Assembly (NCBI GenBank): GCA_900772685.1
Contig: CAAGRP010000285.1
Span: 1 to 7,987 of the forward strand
Direction of reading: 5' to 3'
Source: Lachnospiraceae bacterium
Lineage (GTDB): Bacteria; Bacillota; Clostridia; Lachnospirales; Lachnospiraceae
DNA length: 7,987 nucleotides
Shown one piece after another: positions 1-5,994 of this stretch; the first letter of the stretch is position 1; each line of letters begins with the position of its first letter. The notes below the pieces were generated by a model. That model did not search any database. It was given only the letters and a program-made list of their open reading frames with translations, and had not been told where the DNA came from. Both the position numbers and the translations under genes were made by a program.

Positions 1-35
1 AAGGGTCTGCCGATACATAGAGCTTTACTCGTTTA

Positions 36-43
36 TAAGGAGG
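36..43 (+). promoter_or_regulatory. Ribosome binding site of the integrase gene
   Basis: TAAGGAGG lies six bases before the ATG at position 50 and is a near-perfect Shine-Dalgarno sequence. It decides the start, because the integrase frame stays open to the left edge of the window and frame alone would not fix the start codon. Confidence 0.85.
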
Positions 44-49
44 TTTATT

Positions 50-1156
50 ATGTGGGTTGAAACACTAAAGACCGGCAAGGTTCGCTATGTCGAGCGATAC
101 CAGGACTTTATGACCGGCAAACAAAAGAAGATATCTATATCTTATGACAAAGACACACCTAAGAACAAAAAAGAAGCCTATGCCATCCTCTCCGAAAGAA
201 TTAACAAGGCTTCTTCGTCTCTTCAAGAGACAGAAATAACTCTAAAAGAATTATACCGCTTATACGGAGAATATCAAGCAAAAACAGTTGCACACTCTAC
301 ATATCGCAGAAATGCCTATACTGCAAACGTGATCCTTGATATACTGGGAGAAAATACTATTGTAAATAAAATGACTGCAGGCTACATTCACAATAGGCTG
401 CTGGATACCGGCAAGGCTGCTGCCACTCTCAACGAATATATTATCCGTATAAAATCGGCAATAAACTGGGCTTATTCCGCTGAGATCATTCCATCCAATG
501 CATGTGCAGCAAAGCTCAGCCTTTTCAAGGACAAGCCTCATAAGGAAAAGATCAAGGATAAATTTCTTGAAGCTGATGAGCTTAAGACTCTGATCGAGGC
601 GATCAAGATACCGGACTGGAAATTAACAACGAAATTCCTTGCGTTGTCCGGACTTAGATTCGGAGAGTATGCAGCACTTGAAAAATCAGATATTGATTTT
701 AAAAACCACTACATACACATCACTAAGTCTTTCGATAGCATCGATAAGATTGTAGGAAATACAAAGAATTCGGACTCTATCCGAAACGTATACATGCAGC
801 CTGAGCTTGAAGATACCTCAAAAGAGATCATAAGCCTTATGACTCAGCGCAAGAAGCTGAACGGCATCCGCTGCAAACTATTTATTTTTGATACTTCCGG
901 AAATCATATAGAATACTATTCTTACAATAAATACTTGAAAGCTGTATCAAAAAGAACCCTTGACCATGAGATCACGCCTCACGCATTGAGGCATACTCAT
1001 GCAAGCCTGCTTTTTGAAAAGGGATTTTCTATTGATGAAGTAGCTCGGCGCCTGGGTCATGGGAACTCAAAGATAACTCGTGATATCTATGTTCATATCA
1101 CTGAAAAATTAAAGGAAAAAGATAATGAAAAGCTGTCCGGTATAAGTATTTTGTAG
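50..1156 (+). CDS. Tyrosine recombinase / integrase of a mobile element
   Basis: Site-specific DNA recombinase of the tyrosine integrase family, 368 residues, the usual length for phage and ICE integrases of Gram-positive bacteria. It would insert and, with a directionality factor, excise the element that carries it. Residues 1-55 resemble the small N-terminal arm-binding domain, starting with a conserved-style K-x-G-K-x-R-Y-V-E-R-Y pattern. Residues about 62-160 form the helical core-binding (SAM-like) domain, and residues about 170-355 the catalytic domain. The full catalytic set is visible: R203 in SGLRFGE, a candidate K239, H311 and R314 in HALRHTHAS, H337 in LGHG, and the nucleophile Y347 in IYVH. 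The gene therefore looks intact. The start is fixed by a strong ribosome binding site. It points toward the sigH operon and is convergent with it, with only 112 bp between the stop codons. Its last codons lie inside a direct-repeat cluster. No excisionase is visible to the left in the 49 bases available. Phage versus ICE origin cannot be decided here. Confidence 0.95.
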   Translation: MWVETLKTGKVRYVERYQDFMTGKQKKISISYDKDTPKNKKEAYAILSERINKASSSLQETEITLKELYRLYGEYQAKTVAHSTYRRNAYTANVILDILGENTIVNKMTAGYIHNRLLDTGKAAATLNEYIIRIKSAINWAYSAEIIPSNACAAKLSLFKDKPHKEKIKDKFLEADELKTLIEAIKIPDWKLTTKFLALSGLRFGEYAALEKSDIDFKNHYIHITKSFDSIDKIVGNTKNSDSIRNVYMQPELEDTSKEIISLMTQRKKLNGIRCKLFIFDTSGNHIEYYSYNKYLKAVSKRTLDHEITPHALRHTHASLLFEKGFSIDEVARRLGHGNSKITRDIYVHITEKLKEKDNEKLSGISIL

Positions 1157-1179
1157 GGCAAAAATAGGGCAGTATTTTG
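1145..1179. repeat. Nested direct repeats at the 3' end of the integrase gene
   Basis: AGTATTTTG occurs at 1145-1153 and again at 1171-1179. Between the copies, TAGGGCA occurs at 1154-1160 and 1165-1171, separated by AAAA, so the inner repeats are 11 bp apart, about one helical turn. The first outer repeat encodes the last three integrase residues, and the first inner repeat contains the TAG stop codon. Paired short repeats next to an integrase gene at the end of an element are typical of arm-type integrase or accessory-protein binding sites. That role is inferred; only the repeats are seen. Confidence 0.7.
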
Positions 1180-1268
1180 AAATCATGCATATATCGCAGA
1201 AACTTCGACAATTAAAAAAGCCTTACAGAATAAGGCTTTTTGATACTCTTATATATTGCTTGAATCTC
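1180..1268. other. Intergenic junction likely to contain one attachment site of the element
   Basis: This is the space between the repeat cluster and the sigH stop codon. It should hold the boundary between the mobile element and the chromosome, because the integrase belongs to the element and sigH is a core gene. The exact core site cannot be fixed, since the other end of the element is outside the window and no duplicate can be compared. No tRNA gene or tRNA 3' end is recognisable, so the usual tRNA target does not apply. The ATGCAT palindrome at about 1185-1190 and the terminator hairpin at 1215-1241 are the only clear structures. Confidence 0.4.
1215..1241. terminator. Bidirectional rho-independent terminator between integrase and sigH
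   Basis: An 11-bp perfect stem, AAAAAGCCTTA (1215-1225) with TAAGGCTTTTT (1231-1241), encloses the 5-base loop CAGAA. Read on the - strand it follows the sigH stop codon by about 27 bases and ends in a run of at least six T. Read on the + strand it follows the integrase stop by about 58 bases and ends in five T. It can thus end both convergent transcripts. The closer spacing suggests it originally belonged to the sigH operon. Confidence 0.88.
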
Positions 1269-1865
1269 TCATTTGTACTGGTTAGCAGCTTTTTTTATTT
1301 TATTTCTTATCCTCTGAAGAGCATTGTCTATCGACTTTCCGCTCTTTCCCATCATATCTGCTATCTCCAGATAATCCATTCCCGAAATATACAGATCGAG
1401 CACCTGCTTTTCCATTTTGCTGAGGTTCCTGTTTATATTTTCCATGAGGAGTTTTGAATCCTCCTGCTCGAAAAATATTTTTTCCGGACCGTCTGCAACA
1501 CCTACTCTGTCAGCTATCTGACCCTCGTCAAGCTGCTCGATAGAAAGAGACTCGTTCAAAAGCATGTGTTTTTTTCTTCCTGCCGCCTCTATGGCAGAAA
1601 GCATCTGCCTCGTAATGCAAAGTCTTGCAAACGTTGCAAACGAAGCTTCTTTTTCTGCGTCATATTCCTTTATGGCTTTGAAAAGCCCTATCATACCCTC
1701 CTGAAGAAGATCCTCCCTGTCGCCGCCCTCAAGGTAGAACAGTCTTGCCCTGTTTTTTACAAGCGGCTTATATCTTATGATAAGATCCGTCATCGCATCA
1801 AGGCTTCCTTTGCGATAGGTTCCGATAAGTTCTTCATCCGTAAGCTTTTCTGAGGTTTTATCCAT
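1269..1865 (-). CDS. sigH: RNA polymerase sigma-H factor (SigH/Spo0H), early sporulation and transition state
   Basis: Sigma-70 family factor of 198 residues, slightly shorter than the Bacillus subtilis SigH (about 218). SigH directs RNA polymerase to transition-state and early sporulation promoters. Region 2 spans about residues 26-96 and includes GDREDLLQEGMIGLFKAI (48-65), which contacts core polymerase, and ITRQMLSAIEAAGRKKH (84-100), which covers the -10 recognition region; both closely match the SigH family. Region 4 spans about 149-193, with a helix-turn-helix near 164-186 containing the SIDNALQRIR stretch that is highly characteristic of SigH. As in this family there is no region 1.1 and a short linker. 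The start ATG is preceded by AAAGGGA five bases upstream. It lies 19 bp after rlmB and is the last gene of the run before the terminator. The position directly after mrnC-rlmB supports the assignment over other sigma factors of similar size. A SigH does not by itself prove that the organism sporulates. Confidence 0.95.
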   Translation of the reverse strand: MDKTSEKLTDEELIGTYRKGSLDAMTDLIIRYKPLVKNRARLFYLEGGDREDLLQEGMIGLFKAIKEYDAEKEASFATFARLCITRQMLSAIEAAGRKKHMLLNESLSIEQLDEGQIADRVGVADGPEKIFFEQEDSKLLMENINRNLSKMEKQVLDLYISGMDYLEIADMMGKSGKSIDNALQRIRNKIKKAANQYK

Positions 1866-1884
1866 TTATATCCCTTTCAGAAAC

Positions 1885-2646
1885 TTATTTAAAAAGCCTC
1901 TGTCTTACTATCTCGTAAGAAAGAACACCACAAGCAACAGATACGTTCAGCGAATCGATATTTCCCTTCATTGGTATCGATGCCACCATATCGCATTTCT
2001 CTTTTATAAGACGACTGACTCCCTTTCCTTCGTTTCCGACAACAAGCCCTATAGGACCCGTTAAGTCAAGGTCATACATCCTTGTGCCGCCCATGTCCGC
2101 ACATACAAACCAAAGGCCTTCTTTTTTCAGCTCTTCAATGGCATTTCCGAGATTTGACACCTTTGCGACGGGGATATAGTTTATCGCTCCTGCCGATGCC
2201 TTTGCAACAACAGCCGTTAATGTCGCACTCCTGTGCTTTGTTATGACTACTCCGTGTACACCGGCCTGATCTGCGGTCCTTAGGATTGCTCCCAGATTGT
2301 GCGGATCTTCAACCTCATCAAGAAGAAGGACAAACGGCTGCTCACCCTTCTTTCTTGCATTTTCAAGGATATCGCCGATCTCAGCATAACCGTAATCAGA
2401 GACTCTCGCCATAACTCCCTGATGTGCACCTGTCTGCGACATTGAATTCAGTCTGTCCTTTGATACGGTATTTACTATCGTATCATGCTTTCCGGCCTCT
2501 CTTAAGATCGTAAGGATAGCACCGTCCTTAAGACCCTCCTGGACAAAAAGCTTTTCAACCGTCTTTCCCGAGCGGAATGCCTCTGTAACAGGATTTCTTC
2601 CCTCAATGATATTTCCGCTCTCCGGACCAATATTTTTTTCTTTCAT
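1885..2646 (-). CDS. rlmB: 23S rRNA 2'-O-methyltransferase, TrmH/SpoU family (RlmB-like)
   Basis: SPOUT-class methyltransferase of 253 residues, full length for the TrmH group 3 family. By homology it 2'-O-methylates a guanosine of 23S rRNA using S-adenosylmethionine (Gm2251 in E. coli). Residues 12-80 form the N-terminal RNA-binding substrate domain, beginning with the typical IIEGRNPVTEAF and ending at AHQGVMARV. The catalytic knot domain holds the three family motifs: DEVEDPHNLGAILRTA (110-125), with the conserved Asn and Arg; GLVVGNEGKG (200-209); and IPMKGNIDSLNVSVA (224-238), with the SAM-binding Ser-Leu-Asn. Its ATG overlaps the mrnC stop codon in an ATGA arrangement, which suggests translational coupling; a separate ribosome binding site is weak. 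In Bacillus the corresponding gene is yacO in the same neighbourhood. The exact rRNA target nucleotide is inferred from the family. Confidence 0.95.
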   Translation of the reverse strand: MKEKNIGPESGNIIEGRNPVTEAFRSGKTVEKLFVQEGLKDGAILTILREAGKHDTIVNTVSKDRLNSMSQTGAHQGVMARVSDYGYAEIGDILENARKKGEQPFVLLLDEVEDPHNLGAILRTADQAGVHGVVITKHRSATLTAVVAKASAGAINYIPVAKVSNLGNAIEELKKEGLWFVCADMGGTRMYDLDLTGPIGLVVGNEGKGVSRLIKEKCDMVASIPMKGNIDSLNVSVACGVLSYEIVRQRLFK

Positions 2647-3071
2647 TTTTCCAATTCCGTTCTGACAGCCTTCTCCATAAGCTCTGTCATCCTTTTATTT
2701 TCTCCGTTGAGATACAGATATCCCATAAGGGCTTCAAATCCCGTAGCCTTGCGGTAATCGGATACCGACGCATTTTTAGCCGTTGTATGGCTTTTGGCAT
2801 TTCTTCCCCGTTTGTATATGCTCTTTTCCTTTTCGGTAAGCTCGTCTTTTATAGCAGCTATCATCCTTGCCTGAGCCTCAGCCTTCACGATCGAGCTGGC
2901 TCTCTTGTGAAGCTTGTTGACCTGGACATTTGCCTTTCTTACGAGCATTTCCCTTACAAAGACCTCAAATACGGCATCACCCATATAGGCAAGCACAAGG
3001 GGAGAGAAAAGCTCCGCCTGTTTCTTATCATCATCCGATATTTCCGGCAGGAACATCAGCTTCTCTTCCAC
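2643..3071 (-). CDS. mrnC: Mini-ribonuclease III
   Basis: Small RNase III-like endonuclease of 142 residues that lacks the double-stranded-RNA-binding domain. In Bacillus it matures both ends of 23S rRNA. The catalytic RNase III fold is visible: SPLVLAYMGDAVFE (23-36) carries the acidic residues D32 and E36, RGRNAK occurs at 88-93, and GFEALMGYLYL (111-121) carries the second acidic site at E113. The start used here is GTG at 3071, preceded by GAGAGGG, and it overlaps cysS by 16 bp. An alternative ATG at 3056 makes a TGATG stop-start overlap with cysS and would remove five residues; both are plausible. The stop overlaps the rlmB start by 4 bp. The neighbours CysS and RlmB are the same as in Bacillus. 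Confidence 0.94.
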   Translation of the reverse strand: MEEKLMFLPEISDDDKKQAELFSPLVLAYMGDAVFEVFVREMLVRKANVQVNKLHKRASSIVKAEAQARMIAAIKDELTEKEKSIYKRGRNAKSHTTAKNASVSDYRKATGFEALMGYLYLNGENKRMTELMEKAVRTELEK

Positions 3072-4444
3072 TTTACGCCCTCTCTTGTATCTTCAAGGAT
3101 TATACCCATATTAAGAAGTTCGTCTCTTATGGCATCCGCCCTTGCAAAATCCTTTGCCTTTCTTGCGGCCTGTCTTTCCTCGATAAGCTTTTCGATATCC
3201 TCGTCAAGAACCTCTTTTTTACGCTCTGTCTTGATTCCCAATATACCGCAAAGCTCATCAAGAAGTGCTCCGGCCTTATCTACGGCCTCCTTAGGGCTCT
3301 CCTCTGAAATATTTGTATTGATATACTTAACAAGCTCAAATACCGTTGAAAGTGCATCGGCTGTATTCAGATCATCATCCATTGCCTCTTCGAATTTTGT
3401 TCTGAACTTTTCAAGCTCTTCGGACATATCAGCCGCATCCCCTGCTGCTCCGTTTATTCCCCTTAATTTATCGGCAGCCGTAAGTATCCTCTCAAGTGCG
3501 CTCTTGTAGGAATCCATTATCTCCTTGCTGAAATTGATAGGACTTCTGTAATGAGCCGAAAGCATAAATACGCGCAGTACCTGAAGATCAAATTTTTCGG
3601 ATATATCTCTTACGGTAAAGAAGTTTCCGAGAGATTTGCTCATTTTTCTGTTGTCGATATTCAGGAAAGCATTGTGAAGCCAGTACTTTGCAAAAGGTAC
3701 TCCGTTTGCACACTCGCTCTGTGCTATCTCATTTTCATGGTGCGGGAAAATAAGGTCCTCGCCGCCGGCATGGATATCTATCTCGTCTCCTAAGTATCTC
3801 TTAGCCATTACCGAACATTCGATATGCCATCCCGGACGTCCGTTGCTCCACGGTGCCTCCCAGTACGGCTCTCCGTCTTTTTTAGGCTTCCAGAGAACGA
3901 AATCAAGCGGATCCTCTTTCGAATCCTCTCCCGTTACCTGAAGTGCACGGTTTCCCGATCTGAGATCATCCAGGTTCTTGTGTGAAAGCTTTCCATATTC
4001 GGCAAATTTTCTTGTCCTGAAATATACTGTGCCGTCTGCATTGTAGGCATATCCCTTGTCGATAAGTGTGCTTATCATCTTTATCATTCCCGGGATCTCG
4101 TTTGTAGCAAGCGGATGTGTCGTCGCCGGACGGACGTTCATCGCCTCCATATCCTTTTTGCATTCTTCTATATATCTCTTTGATATTTCGGAAGCATCCA
4201 CTCCCTCATCTATCGCTTTTGCTATTATCTTGTCATCCACATCCGTAAAGTTGGATACATAGTTGACCTCATAGCCCTTATATTCCATGTATCTTCTTGC
4301 AGTATCAAAAACTATCATTGGTCTGGCATTTCCGATATGGATAAAATTGTATACCGTAGGGCCGCATACATACATGCTTACATGTCCCGGGACAAGCGGA
4401 ACAAACTCTTCTTTTTTCCTCGTAAGTGTATTATATAATTTCAT
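3056..4444 (-). CDS. cysS: Cysteinyl-tRNA synthetase
   Basis: Class I aminoacyl-tRNA synthetase of 462 residues, the usual length, which charges tRNA-Cys with cysteine in the cytoplasm. The zinc site that selects cysteine is complete: C27 in VCGPTVY, C210 in WHIEC, H235 and E239 in FPHHENE. The ATP-binding motifs are HIGN (36-39, the HIGH variant usual for CysRS) and KMSKS (267-271). A Rossmann catalytic core is followed by a helical anticodon-binding region, with a lysine- and arginine-rich helical segment near 420-445. The frame is open further upstream to an ATG at 4474, but that would add ten unrelated residues inside ispF. The ATG at 4444 is preceded by AGAGGAGGA and the protein then begins MKLYNTLTRK as in other CysRS proteins. 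The start overlaps the ispF stop as ATGA, and the end overlaps mrnC. In Bacillus cysS is preceded by gltX and cysE; both are absent here. Confidence 0.97.
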   Translation of the reverse strand: MKLYNTLTRKKEEFVPLVPGHVSMYVCGPTVYNFIHIGNARPMIVFDTARRYMEYKGYEVNYVSNFTDVDDKIIAKAIDEGVDASEISKRYIEECKKDMEAMNVRPATTHPLATNEIPGMIKMISTLIDKGYAYNADGTVYFRTRKFAEYGKLSHKNLDDLRSGNRALQVTGEDSKEDPLDFVLWKPKKDGEPYWEAPWSNGRPGWHIECSVMAKRYLGDEIDIHAGGEDLIFPHHENEIAQSECANGVPFAKYWLHNAFLNIDNRKMSKSLGNFFTVRDISEKFDLQVLRVFMLSAHYRSPINFSKEIMDSYKSALERILTAADKLRGINGAAGDAADMSEELEKFRTKFEEAMDDDLNTADALSTVFELVKYINTNISEESPKEAVDKAGALLDELCGILGIKTERKKEVLDEDIEKLIEERQAARKAKDFARADAIRDELLNMGIILEDTREGVKWKRS

Positions 4445-4926
4445 ATGTCCTCCTCTATCGAATCTATAAGGCATACCGCCAAAGCCGAAATCCCGAGTCC
4501 TTCGCCCGTAAATCCAAGCCCCTCCTCGGTCGTTGCCTTTACATTCACATCATCTTTTCTCACTGAAAGTGCTCCGGCTATATTTTCGATCATCTCATCT
4601 ATATGATCCCTGAGCCTGGGCCTTTGTGCGATGATCGTCGCATCTATGTTGATGACCCTGTAGCCCTTTTCTTTTATAATCTCCGCCGTCCTTTTAAGCA
4701 GCTCTATGCTCGAGATGCCTTTATATTCCGGGTCGTTATCCGGAAAATGATATCCTATGTCCCTCAAAGCTGCAGCTCCAAGCAAGGCATCCATTATAGC
4801 GTGCAGTAAAACATCGGCATCCGAATGACCCAAAAGACCCTTTTCATAGGGTATATCCACACCGCCAAGTATAAGCTTACGTCCGCAAACAAGCTTGTGG
4901 ACATCATATCCGTTTCCTATCCTCAT
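4441..4926 (-). CDS. ispF: 2-C-methyl-D-erythritol 2,4-cyclodiphosphate synthase
   Basis: Fifth enzyme of the MEP isoprenoid pathway: it cyclises CDP-ME 2-phosphate to MEcPP with release of CMP. The product has 161 residues, full length for a family that works as a homotrimer with active sites between subunits. The metal ligands D8, H10 and H42 are present, in GYDVH and in LLHAIMDALLGA, at the same numbers as in the E. coli enzyme. The GHSDAD motif and the C-terminal KATTEEGLGFTGEG signature (130-143) are also present. A GTG at 4929 immediately precedes the chosen ATG, but AAGGTGA at 4931-4937 is correctly spaced only for the ATG. It lies about 9 bp after the glycosyltransferase gene and overlaps cysS by 4 bp. 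The usual partner ispD is not next to it. The pathway supplies undecaprenyl phosphate, which links it to the wall genes upstream. Confidence 0.97.
   Translation of the reverse strand: MRIGNGYDVHKLVCGRKLILGGVDIPYEKGLLGHSDADVLLHAIMDALLGAAALRDIGYHFPDNDPEYKGISSIELLKRTAEIIKEKGYRVINIDATIIAQRPRLRDHIDEMIENIAGALSVRKDDVNVKATTEEGLGFTGEGLGISALAVCLIDSIEEDI
4448..4456 (-). promoter_or_regulatory. Ribosome binding site of cysS
   Basis: On the - strand this reads AGAGGAGGA, three bases before the ATG at 4444, and it lies inside the last codons of ispF. It selects the 462-residue start of CysS over the upstream in-frame ATG. Confidence 0.8.
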
Positions 4927-4935
4927 CACGTCACC

Positions 4936-5958
4936 TTAGTTAAAGCCGTAAACCTTGTTGCAGATCTTGTATCCGTATACCGTAAGACTGCGTCCTACCT
5001 TTCCGGGAAGGTTGAGAGCCTCGCCGATTATACTCATTCTTAATTTCTTATAGCTTTCCGGACATTTTTTCTTAAACTTTGTCCAAAGTTCTTTCTTTTG
5101 CTTCAATGCCTCTTTTGTACCTATCCTTATCAGCATTATGGATGTTACAACAACGATGATACCAAGCGAATGCTTCATATAATCATTGCAGTGACCCCTG
5201 AGTTCCTTCTGAGCCTCCGCCATGTAATCGATCATAATATTGTTTACGCGAAGCTGCTGGTCTATCCTCGACATCATGACTCTCTCGTTGACAGACTGAT
5301 CATCCCTGCCGATGTAGTAACGGTACAGGTTTTCATTAGTATAATAAAGAGTCTTCGCCCTGCTCATAGGTATGAAGGCATAAATATTGTCCACATAGAA
5401 GGTATGCTCCGGAAGCCTGAGTCCTGATTCTCTTATGAGCTCCGTCCTGTATATTATATTATGCATAAGGATATAATGAGCGGCATCAAGAGGCTTCATC
5501 TCATCCCATTTGACGATCTTATTCTGCGGGAAGTTCTTGAGAAATCTCATTATCCTCTTTTTCTTCTGTCCGACCTTTTCATATACATAGTTTGCAAGGA
5601 ATACATCCACATTCTCAGGACCTCTTACTATCTTGTCGAGCTCATTGAGCACACGTAGATATGCACCTTCATCAAGCCAGTCGTCACTGTCAACGACCTT
5701 AAAATAAAGACCTGTGGCATTTTCTATACCTGTATTCACAGCACCGCCGTGGCCCTTGTTTTCCTGATGTATGGCCCGTACTATAGTCGGGTACTTTCTT
5801 GCATACTCATCTGCGATCTCCGGAGTCCTGTCCTTAGTGGAGCCGTCATCTATTATCAGTATCTCAACATTTTCCCCGCCCACAAGAAGCGATTCGATAC
5901 ACTTATCCATATAAGCTTCGGAATTATAACACGGAACTGCTATACTCAATAATTTCAT
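4936..5958 (-). CDS. Glycosyltransferase family 2 (GT-A fold), probably surface glycan synthesis
   Basis: Glycosyltransferase of 340 residues using a nucleotide-sugar donor; the sugar and acceptor cannot be read from sequence. The GT2 catalytic domain covers about residues 1-210. It opens with LLSIAVPCYNSEAYMDKCIESL, has the donor-binding IIDDGS (DDGS 37-40) and the NKGHGGAVNTGI loop (67-78), and carries the metal-binding DxD motif in VVDSDDW (DSDD 90-93). No signal peptide is present. One hydrophobic stretch at about 264-280 could be a membrane-associated helix but is short and may be buried. The C-terminal 60 residues are basic (KKK and KFKKK stretches) and may touch the membrane surface. 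The start has GAGGGAG upstream. The gene lies 36 bp after murF and about 9 bp before ispF, so it is co-oriented and probably co-transcribed with wall and isoprenoid genes. That context suggests teichoic-acid-like, capsule or lipid-linked glycan synthesis, but this is inference. Confidence 0.88.
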   Translation of the reverse strand: MKLLSIAVPCYNSEAYMDKCIESLLVGGENVEILIIDDGSTKDRTPEIADEYARKYPTIVRAIHQENKGHGGAVNTGIENATGLYFKVVDSDDWLDEGAYLRVLNELDKIVRGPENVDVFLANYVYEKVGQKKKRIMRFLKNFPQNKIVKWDEMKPLDAAHYILMHNIIYRTELIRESGLRLPEHTFYVDNIYAFIPMSRAKTLYYTNENLYRYYIGRDDQSVNERVMMSRIDQQLRVNNIMIDYMAEAQKELRGHCNDYMKHSLGIIVVVTSIMLIRIGTKEALKQKKELWTKFKKKCPESYKKLRMSIIGEALNLPGKVGRSLTVYGYKICNKVYGFN

Positions 5959-5994
5959 CAGTCTTTCTCCCTCTTACTTTTAAATGAACGCAGT

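Noticed and set aside
2..49. In-frame extension of the integrase to the left window edge
   Set aside because: The frame has no stop there, but a strong Shine-Dalgarno at 36-43 correctly placed before the ATG at 50 and the typical N-terminal sequence from that ATG argue for the shorter protein.
301..1202. 12-bp repeat ATATCGCAGAAA at 301-312 and 1191-1202, considered as a possible attachment duplicate
   Set aside because: One or two 12-bp matches are expected by chance in 8 kb, and one copy lies within the integrase coding sequence, so it is not a credible att pair.
1185..1457. 90-codon open frame on the + strand after the integrase
   Set aside because: It runs through the terminator hairpin and into sigH on the opposite strand; the product shows no domain and no clear ribosome binding site.
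1566..1853. 95-codon open frame on the + strand opposite sigH
   Set aside because: Antisense to sigH. The product is a run of Cys, Arg, Phe and Lys without domain features and has no good ribosome binding site.
2787..3509. 240-codon open frame on the + strand opposite cysS and mrnC
   Set aside because: It lies fully antisense to two well-supported genes, and its product is Ser/Leu-rich and low in complexity without any recognisable domain, as expected of an antisense shadow frame.
3966..4163. 65-codon open frame on the - strand within cysS
   Set aside because: It is an alternative frame inside the CysS coding sequence with no recognisable motif.
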